Shown: piece by piece, positions 53,313-64,000 of the stretch
Layout: every line of letters starts with the position of its first letter
Numbering within the stretch: the stretch's first letter is position 1
Source: Marchantia polymorpha subsp. ruderalis
Taxonomy: Eukaryota > Streptophyta > Marchantiopsida > Marchantiales > Marchantiaceae
Reading direction: 5' to 3'
Assembly (NCBI GenBank): GCA_037833965.1
Contig: AP031357.1
Location: forward strand, 4,236,001 to 4,300,000
Length of the DNA: 64,000 nt
Made by a program: the position numbers and the translations under genes
Notes under the pieces: generated by a model
Seen by the model: the letters and a program-made list of their open reading frames with translations, nothing else
What the model was told of the DNA's origin: nothing
The model's database searches: none

Positions 53313-55770
53313 ACCAAGATCTCTTGAAACGGATAAGGCGTCAATGAGTTATGAGCGTCGAAAGCGGCTGTCATGGTTAGGCGTGAGGCCTTCGGCGTTA
53401 ACAGTTAGAGGGGCCTTCGGCCCAAGGCGGCCTGCGAGTAGGCGGCTTGCGTGTAGGACGCGTGGGACCCACAGTCCTCGGATTTTGGAGAAGGAATTTT
53501 GGACTAGGTTCAGAGATCTTGCGGGGCCCATATCTTTGCGATGGACGGTCGGATGGATCTGAAATTTTGTGGGGCCGTTGATCTCGGCCGGCCACGCATG
53601 CCTGCAAATTTTCAGCCTCAGATCTTGGATGGTAAGGCGCTGGCGGCTCTGTACAGTAGGCTAAGGATTCAGATTTAGGGTTAGGGTTAGATTTAGGTTG
53701 TAAGTTAGAGGGGAAGGCAGCCGCCGACTCCTCAGGTGTAGGATCTGTTGCGGCTCGCACCATGGTAGTGCGGTGTAGTGTTAGGTAGGACTTAGAAGGT
53801 ATAAAATAGTTCCAGGCGTTTTGCCTGGGGTTCTTTCCCATCAGAAGTGCAGATCAGGAACCCATTTCCTTTGCGTGTTTGTGTCCTTGAGCTCTGTCAC
53901 CACGCACGAGGAGTTACAACTTAGCGTTCCGCATTTTGTAGCTGAAGGCCTTCGGCCGAATGTTCAGAGCTAGTCCATTGGTTAGAGACTTGAGTAGTTC
54001 GGATCTGCACCTGCGGGTGACTGCCGATACTCAGAGCCAGTGACTAGTTAGATACTTGAACAGTTTCGCCCCTACACCTTCGAGTGTTTCTTTCTGATTG
54101 TACTCCCTTGGGATTTTTCCCCTGAATGCCAAAGTGAAGTTTTGCTACTTCGTGTAAGCCTTGGTTGTAAATTCAGGTTACGCTGCAGCAGGTGCCTTGA
54201 GGGTAACCCCTGTAGTATTTCTGGGAATGACAAGTGCCTGAGAATTCAAACTCTTCAATAGACTGTTGTTGTGTTACTGGAATGTTTCACAGTGAGTCCT
54301 TTAGTGCGGACCTGTGTTCTCTGCGCGTTTTGTGAGTTGAGAGTGTTGTTCACCGCGTATGAGTGACTTCGATCCGAAGTAGGCAGTCCAAACCGGGTTT
54401 CCTACACTAGCAGCAAGCTAGTGGAAGCGTTGTAAAAGCCGGAGTTGGAAGTCACTACCCGCAGCTTCGCTGAGTGTACTCTTGAGAGACTTCCCCCCTG
54501 AAATCTTGAGTAGAGGTCCTAACGGATCTCTGGGTTGTGTTTCTGTAGTTTCAGGTGTGTGTGTGTGTGTGTGTGTTACGCTGCACTATGCGACCTCCGA
54601 GTGCGTTCCGAGTGGACACTTGCAGTATTTCTGGGAGTGACAGTTGCCTGAGAATTCAAACTCCTCAATAGTCTGTTAAAACGTGACACTTTGTACCCTG
54701 TGTGTTCCTCTGTCCCTGTGGGTTCGACCTTTCTACCACTATATTGCAGTTTTAGCCTTTAGTGGGTTATTACAGGGTACGTTAAATAGAGTGGATTGAT
54801 GAGATCGTCACGAGGTCACGAAGGATCGCGTAGTCGGATGTACCAACGCCAATGTCTTCGGCGCCTTCGGCAAAAGCTCCGTTTCTGAGGTGTCTCTACT
54901 CACGCGCTTCCAGCGTATAAGGAAGCTACGCTTCCGGCGCAGACACCTCAGGAGGAGGTTTTGCTAAAGACGTCAGAAGAAGGGCCCGGACCTCTGAAGG
55001 CTTCCGACCATGAGTGCGCCTTCGGCGATGCGCCGCTAGCGCGGAAAGGGGAAACCTTCATAACGATCGGAATACATGGTAGATCCAGTTGGTTGAAGTC
55101 GCATTAGAAAGAGCTCGGGACGCTCGTTCTAACGAGCCCAAGAGCGTTGGAGATGGATCAGGGACGGAGAAGTTATGAGCGTCGGAAAACTCGTAGCCGG
55201 ACATGCGCCGTTCGCGCTAGGGTTCACAGCCGGAAAGGACTCCCGTACGCCCTCGGCGATGCGCCTTCGGCGGAATCGCGCGCTCATGGGAGGAAACCAA
55301 CTCAGAGTCGGAAGCGCCTTTGGCGGCTGGAAGGAAAGCGGCTGGAAGGAAATGGAAGGAAAGCGCCGATCGGATGTACGCCTCCGACGTGGCGCTGATG
55401 GCCGGATGCGCTGGCATGATTTGCGCTGGCGGATATGCGCCGTCAGCAATGGACGAGGCATAAAGGACAAAATAAGCGGTACGAATGCGCGCCGGCGTAA
55501 TTCGCTCCGACTGGATGTGCGCCTCCAGCAAGGCGCCGATGGATAAGGAACACGCCAGCGGCGACACGCCTCCGGTGATGGACGGGTTAGGGAAAGACAA
55601 CATAGCCGACGGCGGACTCGAGTCCGGAAGGCGGCGGCGGCGGGAGAATTCAACATTCACGCATGCGAATGCGCGCAGTGCGGAGACGTGAGTTCGCGCA
55701 TGCAAAGGGCGAACCGTTAGGCCGTATAGCCGGCTGCGTACGTTGTAACCAGTAAGAACGTTGGACGTTC

Positions 55771-58395
55771 TTGAATTCGGAGAAGAAAAGACTGCGCTCC
55801 AGTCTCATTCTCTCATTCTTGATTTTGCGATTTCCAGCTTCCAAGATTACGCGCAAGGGTGGAGAAACCTGCCGTGAGAGGAGAGAGTGCGGAGACGAGT
55901 TGCGCAAGGATCTTGACAGACCTTGGAGAGAATTGCGAGTAGCAAACTTGAGCGTGAGCAAAGAGAGAGTGAGCAGTCAGTGCTTGAGCGGCCGATTCAC
56001 GCGGATTCCACGCGGATTCCGTCCACGCGGATTCCGTCCACATCACTCACGCGGATTCCGTCCACATCCAGAAAGATGGGACATTTGTAATTGGGCGCAG
56101 GTGTTGGGCAAGTGTGCCGGCGAGGAAGGGGATCTCCTCTTCGAGGCCGATAGCGTGAAGGTGTCCCAGGAGGAAGAAATCTCCTACAATGAGCTCTTCA
56201 AAGTTGCCAGGCATCCCAAGAACGGTTTCCGGACGCGGGATTACAAAGATCGATTGCGGAGAAATGTCGCGACTGCATTGCTGCAGATATTGCAGCCGAC
56301 CAAGACCGCTTACATGCATGGTTGGCAGGTAGAATTTGTGGAGCTAGTGTTGTCAGGAGCTCCAGTGCATTGGGCACGGCTCCTGTGGAAGGTGACGCGC
56401 CAACATGCGCAAGAAGAGAGAGGAGGAACCCTCAATCATCTTTCGCCTTACCTGATTGTGTTTTATCGGGCGATGGGATGTTTGACAAATTCAGAGCGGA
56501 CACGGTTTCCGCTGCTGACACAGAGCTATCCAGGTAGATACTCACGGGAGGCCGAAGTAGACACGGATCCGGACGAGGAACCTGCCAGTCCGCCTCCGGC
56601 TCCGGCCCCAGCAAGAGCAGCATAAGAACGTCGAAGTGAGCGCATTCCGCGAAAGCGGAAGTGGGATGAGAGACCTGAGGACAGGCAGCCGGAAGTGCCA
56701 GCTGCGCCGACTCGTGGTCGGCCCACCCACGAGCCTCACAGTCGACCAAAACAGAGGGCACGCAAAATGCCAACTAGTACTGAGGAGACCGGGCGTACTC
56801 CGCTCCGGCGGAATCCCACGCAGGAGGAGATAATCGCGCAGATTCTAGGGAAGTCGACAAATACCTCTGCGCAGAAGGCACCAATGCCTTCGGAAGGAGA
56901 TGGACGGACTGACAGTTGGCCGACTACGAGTCGGGCGACTGAAGGTCGACAAGCGGAAGGAAGGCCAACTGAACGGCGCGTTGAACCGGACAGCAGGCCG
57001 GAAGCAGAAGAGAGTTTGGCTGACAAGCCAACAACCCTCAGAAGGTCGTATTCGGCGGAAGGCACTTCTGGGAAAACGCCACCAGCAAGCAGGCCAAGTG
57101 GAGTGAAGACGCGCAGGGTGTATCCGACTCCCAGTCGGACAACTGCTGGTCGGCCGACTGCGAGACGGACAGGGCCGGCGACCAGTGTGCGGACGCCTTC
57201 GGCGGACGCACCTTCAGCGAAGACACCTTCCGCGCAGATTGCGCCGGAAGGGCAGGCAGCAGAAGCGGGCGGTGCAAAGGTGACAAGAGTCACTGCGGCG
57301 TCGACCCCTTCGGAGACCGAAGATCGAGCCGCAACAGGGGCTCAAGCAGTGGGATCCCCCACTGCCCTGGATATTTTAGCAGGTAGTGGTGTGGCAGTCG
57401 CAGCGGAAGCTGCTGCGCGCCACAGTTCAAGGGAGTCGCCAAGGGATTCGGTGGCGACTGAAATCCTCGAGACTGAGGATGAGACGAGCTCGGAAGAGCA
57501 GGAAGCGGATTCTGTGCAGAAAACGCCAACAGGGGTGTTGTGCGAGCAGATAGTCCCACTCCTGCGATATCTGGATCGCAAGACATCCAAGTACTCGGGT
57601 ACTGGAAAACCGCAGTCTTATGTGGAGACTATCAAGCGAAGGACGAGGAGCAAGGTGGCCACTTGGGCCTCTAGGTGCCACGTATATCAGGAGAGGAATA
57701 CCGCCCTCCGACAACACCTGGCGGTCACACAGAAGCTATACCAAGCCTTGCAGCAGCAGAGGGAGGATGCGGCGACGAAAAGCCAGGCGGAGGCCGAGCT
57801 AATGCGGGCAAAGATCGAGTCGGAATTGCAGGAAGAGCGGAGACAAAACCGCATCCTAGCAGCCGAGCTTGCGCGCCAGACGCGCGCCTTAGAAGAAAGT
57901 CAAAGAGCCCGCAAGGAGGATGAGGAGTTGTTGCGCAACTTGCAATCCGAGTGCTCGGATTTGAGGGCGCAGCGTGCGGAAGCAGAAATGCAGCTGGCAG
58001 AGGTGGAAGGCAGCTGCCGGGCGCGAGAAGAGTTGGCGACGCGGGTGACTCACTATCTAAAAGGATACGCCCATTGGGAGGTGGCAGCTCAAGAGAGGAT
58101 CACACTCAGGGAGTTCGAGCTTCGGGCGGCGGCATTGACGGAGGGTGACAGTCGGAGTCGGCGGCGAGTAGCGAGGAAATTAGAAACCTTCTTGTCGGGT
58201 GCGCGCGACACTATGGCGCACTTAGAGTCGGAAGTCACTGCAGCCCTCCGACGCCTGGGGTTGCGCAGCCGGTCGGAAGACTGGCAAGGAAGAGACAGCG
58301 AGCGGAGCAGTCCGGCGCGCAGGAGGCGCAGCACCGGATCCGCCGAGTGCAGTAGTATAGTTTGGTTTCGCGCAGATGTTGCGAGTAGTAGATAG
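55771..58395 (+). pseudogene. B-type LTR-encoded protein with N-terminal deletion and one stop
   Basis: The segment that should carry the ATG and the first ~60 codons is replaced near 55995-56065 by four imperfect repeats of CACGCGGATTCCGTCCACA. Beyond this the frame is open through the conserved domain to a TAA at 56623 (Glu position). It is then open from 56626 to the natural stop ending at 58395 with linker, LRYLDRK block, coiled coil and SAECSSIVWFRADV tail. The repeats derive from the coding sequence just downstream, suggesting repair slippage at the deletion. Confidence 0.8.
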
Positions 58396-58427
58396 GATAG
58401 CGTAGTGTTAGTTAGGACCTTTGAGGG

Positions 58428-58435
58428 TATAAAGT
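58428..58435 (+). promoter_or_regulatory. TATA box of the B-type 5' LTR
   Basis: TATAAAGT lies 32 bp after the ORF stop. It is followed by the CAAGGC-GTTTT-GCCTTG inverted repeat. It is the likely promoter of the gag-pol transcript. R/U5 would then be about 900 bp. Confidence 0.7.
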
Positions 58436-59374
58436 AGATCAAGGCGTTTTGCCTTGGGACTCTTCCAGTTTCGGAAGTGCAGATCAGGAACTCACTTTCT
58501 TGGCGTGTTTGTGCATTTTGGTCCTGGCACCACGTAGAGAAGCTGCAGCATAGCGAAGTTACCGTATGTTGTAGTTGAAGGCCTTCGGCTGAATGTTCAG
58601 AGCTAGCACCCGGTTAGAGACTTGAGTAGTGCGGATCTGCACCTGCGGGTGATTTCTGATGCTCAGAGCCGGCTGCGAGTTAGATACTTGAACAGTTCCC
58701 CCTTACTCCTTCGAGTGACATATCCTGATTGTACTCCTACGGGAAGTTTCCCCTGAATGCCAAAGTGAAGTTTTATTACTTCGTGTAAGCCTTGGTTTGC
58801 AATTCAGGTTGTGTGTGTGTTACTGGATCGTGTCTCAGTTAAGTTCTCAGTCGGGTCTGCACTCCCTGCGTTTGGTGTGAGAGTCGAGGGTGACGTCCAC
58901 GGCGTATGTAGAGGCTTCGGTCCGAAGTGGGAAGTCCAGTCCGGGTACCCTACGCTAGTTCCTGGCGGAAGGGCAGTAAAAGCCGGAGTGGGAGGCACTA
59001 CCTGCAGAACCTCTGAGTGAACTTTTGAGACACTTTCCCCCTGAAATCCGAAGCGGAGGTCCTGACCGACCTCCGAGTTGTGCTTTTGCCAGTTTCATGT
59101 GTGTGTGTGTGTGTGTTGAGTGACTACGCTGTACTGTGCATCCTCCAAGCATCCTCCGAGTCGAGATCCTCCTCCGAGTCGAGCCTCCGAGTCGAGCACT
59201 GCAGTATTTCTGGGAGTGACAGTCGCCTGAGAATTCAAACTCTACAAAAGTCTGTTAAACGTGACACTTTTACTCTGTGTGTTGCCTCTGTCCCTGTGGG
59301 TTTGATCTTTTTACCACCATACTGCAGTTTTAGCCTTTGGTGGGTTATTACATAAGGAGCCGACAACTTGTTTT

Positions 59375-59392
59375 TGGCGCCGCTGCCGGGGA
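59375..59392 (+). other. Primer-binding site (tRNA-Asp), B element
   Basis: TGGCGCCGCTGCCGGGGA, identical to the PBS at 47381, begins 22 nt after the LTR end. Identical PBS and spacer length in A- and B-type elements shows that they share the same internal region family despite different LTRs. Confidence 0.92.
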
Positions 59393-59435
59393 AAGTGCGT
59401 CAACACCAGAATACTTGAGCAGCAATGCGCGGTGA

Positions 59436-62243
59436 ATGTCGACGAGCGATAGTGTGGGAAACCTTAGTGCGAGAGCCACACGAAAACTCCGTCGAGATTC
59501 AGAAAAAGCCGTAGAAGCAAAACGGCGAACTAAAAAGAAGACTCCCGGTGAGGACTCTGCAGAAAGATCGCCATCACCGACTGCTGGAAGACAAAGGCGT
59601 TCCAATTCACCTACCGCGAGCATTGAGCTAACAGTTCTATTTGAAATTCCTCCGACAGAAACTCTTCCTGAGTTTGGCCAACCTAGGATCAGTCCGTTGA
59701 CAGGATCACCAATGGCAGACGATCAAGCCAATCTCCGCCAGGTGTTTTCCCAACCTATCACAAAACATTCGTATCCAAGATACACGGGAACGGGCGACGA
59801 CGATGATGCAGATTCATATATAAAGCTCTTCGAGTTTGTCTCCATCGCCAATCGTGAGACCAGTGATGAAGACAGACTGCGAATCTTTCCTAGCCTGCTA
59901 CGCAGGCGAGCTCATAGCTGGTACAATCATGAGAGCACCGACCCCACTGGCATCCGGACCTGGGCTCAGCTCAAGGAAAAGTTTCTGAGGCGGTTTTGCG
60001 AACTCGGATATGACAGTCGAGTACTGACCCGGCTTCGAAATCTTCGACGCGAGCGGAAGGAGAATCTTCGAGACTATACTGAGAGATTCCAAGACCTCCT
60101 AGATCGAATTCCGAAGACATGCCCAGGAGAACCATTTTCGGTACAACAAGCAGTCGATTGGTATGTGACAGGGCTCTCAAGAGAAATGGAGACCTTCTGT
60201 AGGAGAGGCAAGACTGACACAATCCAAGATGTGATAGCTTCCGCGGAGACCTTTGAGACGTCAACCCTTGACACTCGAAGACGCGACCGACGGTCGACGA
60301 AGAAGAAATCGCAAGGCGGACGTCGGAAGAGAAGGAACTCGCCTTCCTCAACAGAAGAATCAAGCTCCTCCGAATCAAGTTCTTCCTCGGAAGAGGAAGA
60401 GGACTCGTCATCTTCAGAAGAAGAAAGACGGAAGAAGAAACGCAGTACGATCAAGAAGAAGGATCGAGGTAGGGGAATCCCAGTGAAGAGTCAAGGGGAC
60501 ATCGCAGCCAAGGTAGACAACCTGGTGAAGAATTTTGCGGACCTGAAAGTTCATGTAGTGGGAGGCCAAGACCGACGTAAATCACCTGCGAGACAGCGAG
60601 CGAATCTCTGGTGTACTACGTGCGGACAGGTGGGACATGCCAACACGGAGTGCATGTCCGCTCGCCCAACTTACCCAGTGAATGCGGTCGAATGGGTACC
60701 ACAGTGGGAGAATCCCATGTATTATGCTGAGCCGGTTGAGGACACCGCCTACGCGGTGCAGACAGCTCCAGCTACACCTCCGAACCCACCTGTGCATATA
60801 CCGCGCTTTGTTCCGAGAGAAATGGCGGGTACGCTCCCACCGAGACTCATGGCACCTCCAGGCAATTACAACCGACCTCCACCACAATTCAATGGTTGCT
60901 ACAACTGCGGGGACATGGGACATTACGCGCCAAGCTGTCCCCACCCGAGGAAGCAAATGGGGTATGCACCGTTGTGCAGCAATTGCAAGAAGTCTGGACA
61001 TACGGCAGCCGAATGTGATCAGCCACCAGTCCCCAGGCAAGCCGTGCGTTTCGTATCGACGCCTGGCAAGGAAGAAGTGCAGGTCAACCAGGTAGAACTG
61101 AGCCCGGACCCAGCTGAAGAAGACGAAGTATGGCCGGAAGAAGAAGTAATGTGCGGACGGGTAGAGACCCGAAGTTCGAAGAGGAGGGGAGAGGACCACG
61201 AGGACACTCGCCGCCTCGAGCGCAGGGAAGAGAGGAGGAAGTCTAAAGAAGTTAGAGAAGGCCGAAGGAGAAGGCCGGGTACACCTCCGGCGATGCGGAA
61301 CATCCAGCCGGAGCAGACCTCAGAGAAGGCGGACAGGTCTTCGAAAGAGTTCCGGACCCGAGACTACCTTCCGGACATCAAAGATGAGGTGAGTCACCTC
61401 ATCAAGGAAGCACTGGGCGCCGGAACGATATCCGACGACCGGAAGGCGGCTAGGCCCCCTACGCCACTTCCGACCGCGAGTACAGAGAGAGTGGCAGCTG
61501 TGACTTCCAACACTTCCTACGACATAGTGGAGGACATAGGGAGTTAGAGGGCAAATATTTCCTTCCACCAGCTGTTGGAGGACAATAAGACGTACAGAAG
61601 GATGCTGATGCTTTCGTTGCGCCGACCACGCAAACCCCGAAAAGGGAAACTTCCGGCTGTGTACAGAGTGGAAGGAGGAGACCTAGGACCTCCAGAGATC
61701 GAAGTAGAGATCGGAGGCTGCGTCATACAGAAGGTACCAGTGGACTCCGGCTCGGGCGTGAACATCATGACCGAGGAGACAGCGAACTCCTTGGGGTTCC
61801 AGACCTTCGAGCCTACATCCCGAGTGTTGCGACTGGCCGATCAAACGCGCAGAATGCCGCTCGGAATGTTGAGCAATGTGAGAACCAACATTGGAGGAGT
61901 GGACTTTCAACTGTCCTACATAATATTGCAACCTCTAATGAAGAAAGGTTATGATGTGCTGCTTGGCAGACCGTGGCTATACGATGCCAAAGCAAGGTGT
62001 GACTGGAGGAGGAAGAGATTACAGTTCCGGAACCCTGCGGACCCTCCGACTGTCATTACCGTACCATGGACCAAGGTACCACACGAGGGCGAAACACCTT
62101 CCACCACCTCCGGTTACACGACTGGAGGGGAGACCAGCTCGTCATGCACTTCAGAGACAGAAATGTCGGATGAGTTTGTGGGTTACGTCACTTGCTGCTC
62201 CATTGAGGAGGAAGGAGACGATGTGCATCCGGATGACGAATAG
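59436..62243 (+). CDS. gag-pro: Gag-protease of Ty3/gypsy element (TAG interrupted)
   Basis: The start ATG 59436 is out of frame with a small upstream ATG at 59424. Gag (about 703 codons): basic N-terminus, retrotransposon gag core (RLRIFPSLLRRRAHSWYNHE, LREKF-like region), a Ser/Glu run near residues 305-330, and three zinc knuckles of CX2CX4HX4C form near 393-406, 488-501 and 514-527. A TAG at 61545 interrupts the same frame; the A-type copy has a sense codon (CGG) there, so it is probably a mutation. The protease follows with VDSGSGVNIM (active-site DSG at 61743-61751) and GYDVLLGRPWL. The frame ends at TAG 62241-62243, in context UAG CAA CUA. Particle assembly, RNA packaging and polyprotein cleavage are the expected roles. 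Confidence 0.85.
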
Positions 62244-63975
62244 CAACTAGCAGCCGGACTGGGCAGAAGCGAGATCAGTCACACAGAGGGGATTGTCGAC
62301 CCAAGTGACTGCTGCGAACTGCAGCTCAGTCCAGATAAATGCTTGAAGGTGTCAAGCCAGGTACAAGGAGAAGAGTTGAACAGGGTACAGGCGTTTCTTC
62401 GCCAGTATGAGGATGTCTTCGCATGGAAGATTGAAGACATGAAAGGCATACCTGCAAGGTATGGGGAGCACAGGATCGACTTGTTGGACGAGGCAGTTCC
62501 GGTTTGCCAACGCCAATACAGGCTCAACCCAAAATATTCATTATTGGTGAAGGACAAAATCGATAAGTACCTGAGCGCAGAAATCATCTACCCGGTACTC
62601 AGTAGCGAGTGGGTGTCGCCTATCGTAATCGTGCCCAAGAAACTGACGGGTAAGATCCGGGTGTGCTAGGACTTCCGAAAGCTGAACGCAGCAACAAGGA
62701 AGGACCATCACCCTCTTCCTTTCACGGACTCTATTTTGGACCATGTCGCCGGGCATGAATGCTACAGTTTCCTAGACGGATTCTCCGGCTACAACCAGGT
62801 GTCCATCAGAGAGCAGGACAAGGACAAAACAACCTTCACGACCGACTAGGGAACCTATGCTTATCACAAGATGCCGTTCGGGCTGTGCAACGTGCCAGCA
62901 ACGTTCCAGAGGATGATGACAAACATCTTCCAAGAGCACCTGAGGAAGTTCCTGGAAATTTTCATCGACGACTTTTGTGTCTTCGGTAAGAGGTCGGAGC
63001 ACCTTAACCATCTTCGGCAGACGTTTGACAGATGTAGGGAGAGCAGCTTGTCCTTGCACCCTGAGAAGTGTTTTTTCTTCATGACCAGCGGAATCCTGCT
63101 GGGGCACCGAGTTTCGTCCGATGGCATTGCAGTGGATGTAGAGAAGGTGAAGATTATTCTCAAACTTCAGCCGCCGACGAACCTGCGTGAGTTGAGGGCC
63201 TTCCTTGGCCATGTAGGCTATTACAGAAGGTTCATAAATATGTACGCCATCTTGGCAGCCGATCTGACGAAGCTGATTAAGAAAGAGGAACCCTATGTGT
63301 GGGGCAAGGAGCAACAGCTAGCCTTTGAAACACTCAAAGCCAAACTGACGACTGCTCCGGTTCTGAGAAGTCCGGATTGGAACAGACCTTTCCATGTCTA
63401 TGTAGACACGTCGGCATTTGCAATCGGAGTGGTTCTCAATCAGAAGGACGACAACAAGAAAGACTATCCGATTTACTTTGCGAGCCGTCAGTTGTCAGCA
63501 GCAGAGAAGAAGTACACGACAACTGAGAGGGAGGCGTTGGGAATGGTGTACTCCTGTAAGAAGTTCAGACATTATTTAATCTGCTACGAGTTCGTGTTTC
63601 ATGTGGATCATTACGCCTTACAGCACCTGGTGAAGAAGGCGGATCTGTCCGGACGAATTGCCAGGTGGGTACTACTGCTACAGGAATTCACCTACACTGT
63701 GCAGACTAGGAAAGGCGTTCACCATGAGAACGCGGACTACCTCTCCCGACTATGGACCGAACCCATAGAAGAGGAAGTAGTGGATGATTTTCCCGACGAA
63801 CAACTTTTTCAGTTGTCCGCCAACCATGAGTCCAGGTACGCGGACTTATACAGGTTTCTGCTCACACTCCAATGTCCGGAAGGATTGGATGCGGAGCAGC
63901 GCACAGTCTTCGTTCATAAAGCAGGACCTTACCAGCTCCAACAGGGGGTCTTATTCAAGAAAATGGCAGACGAGA
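62244..63975 (+). pseudogene. pol: Reverse transcriptase-RNase H of Ty3/gypsy element (interrupted)
   Basis: In frame with gag-protease. RT motifs: VSPIVIVPKK; FLDGFSGYNQ (62769-62798) with a catalytic Asp; MPFGLCNVPATFQ; FIDDF (62961-62975), the equivalent of YxDD; LGHRVSSDGI. RNase H follows: DTSAFAIGVVLNQ (Asp at 63405), YTTTEREALGMVYSCKKFRHYL, VDHYALQHL, ENADYLSRL. TAGs at 62667 (after RVC) and 62847 (after TFTTD) break it; both sit in CTAGG. After RNase H the sequence reaches the pre-integrase region, and at 63976 a new LTR interrupts it, so integrase is not visible. Closest layout: plant Tat/Athila-like Ty3 elements. Confidence 0.85.
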
Positions 63976-64000
63976 TGTGGTACCCCACTTTTGGCAATTT
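63976..64000 (+). mobile_element. Start of a further A-type LTR
   Basis: TGTGGTACCCCACTTTTGG, identical to the start of LTR #4, begins inside pol and runs to the window edge. It is another same-strand insertion into a B element. Confidence 0.85.

Larger units (their letters stand above)
52275..54774 (+). mobile_element. D-type solo LTR (2500 bp, TSD GGGTA)
   Basis: It begins TGTGGTAACCCAC and ends GTGGGTTATTACA, flanked by perfect GGGTA at 52270-52274 and 54775-54779. The left ~1.49 kb is D-specific: three 37-bp modules, CCTGCGCACAGG palindromes, a 21-bp tandem repeat, and no coding region. The right ~1.0 kb (from about 53766) is nearly identical to the A tail including TATA (53800-53807). 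It therefore looks like an A LTR in which leader and ORF were replaced, and it still transposed or was mobilised. Confidence 0.88.
52187..59352 (+). mobile_element. B-type 5' LTR of a gag-pol element, hosting D LTR
   Basis: It begins TGTGGTAACACAC at 52187 and ends GTGGGTTATTACA at 59352, followed by spacer, PBS and gag. Without the D solo LTR it is about 4.66 kb. The D LTR lies 88 bp from its start. The ORF inside is damaged (55771-58395). The TATA is at 58428. The 3' LTR is not in the window, so age cannot be judged from LTR divergence. Confidence 0.88.

Noticed and set aside
53672..53698. Telomere-like TTTAGGG run
   Set aside because: Only two to three degenerate units within the D LTR; too short to be telomeric.
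61545..61547. TAG between gag and protease as programmed readthrough
   Set aside because: The context UAG AGG is not a known leaky type, and the related copy near 49560 has a sense codon there.

Overview
The window looks like a repeat-dominated stretch of a large land-plant genome. The reasons are Ty3/gypsy-type gag-pol, a primer-binding site complementary to plant tRNA-Asp, deep nesting of LTR elements with 5-bp target duplications, and a remnant of a DEAD-box RNA helicase exon resembling plant RH22. I cannot name the species. No intact host gene, rRNA, tRNA or CRISPR array is visible.

Almost everything belongs to four related LTR types. Type A (about 5.4 kb) starts TGTGGTACCCCAC and ends GTGGGTTATTACA. 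Type B (about 4.7-4.9 kb) starts TGTGGTAACACAC and ends like A. Type D (2.5 kb) has its own left part joined to the last ~1 kb of A. Type C (2.25 kb) starts TGTGAGC and ends GCTCACA. The striking feature is that A and B LTRs carry a long protein-coding gene inside the LTR, upstream of a TATA box and hence in U3. The A protein is 1039 aa and fully open in one copy (19825-22944). The B protein is about 851 aa and is broken in every copy seen. Both have a conserved N-terminal domain, a long disordered linker, and a C-terminal coiled coil. The nearest positional analogies are MMTV sag and lentiviral nef; the function is unknown.

Layout. 1-1864: a D-type LTR end (minus) against the 3' part of an A LTR. 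1865-3212: unique AT-rich DNA with the helicase remnant, interrupted by minus-strand A solo LTR #1 (3213-28386, TSD GGTTC) and resuming at 28392-30586. Inside #1 lie a shortened A LTR (6370-9088) and plus A LTR #2 (9786-27379). LTR #2 holds a B LTR (9819-14525) and minus A LTR #3 (16171-26967). LTR #3 holds the intact plus A solo LTR #4 (18578-23957, TSD GGCCG). 30587-34352: three A LTR 5' portions in a row, each cut by the next. 34353-41499: B solo LTR (TSD GTACA) containing C solo LTR 35171-37417 (TSD CGCCG). 41551-46351: minus B LTR. 46352-49774: end of A LTR #8, PBS and a decayed gag. 49775-52186: B LTR fragment. 52187-63975: a B-type retrotransposon with 5' LTR (containing D solo LTR 52275-54774, TSD GGGTA), PBS, gag-protease and RT-RNase H. 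A new A-type LTR interrupts it at 63976 and runs off the window.

In the B element, gag, protease, RT and RNase H lie in one frame interrupted by four TAG codons. One of these, between protease and RT, sits in the tobamovirus-type readthrough context UAG-CAA-CUA. The LTRs also share a 37-bp inverted-repeat module with fixed geometry, palindrome arrays inside the linker of the LTR-encoded protein, and a covarying hairpin just after the TATA box. Together these suggest LTRs organised as a regulatory-plus-coding unit rather than simple promoters.
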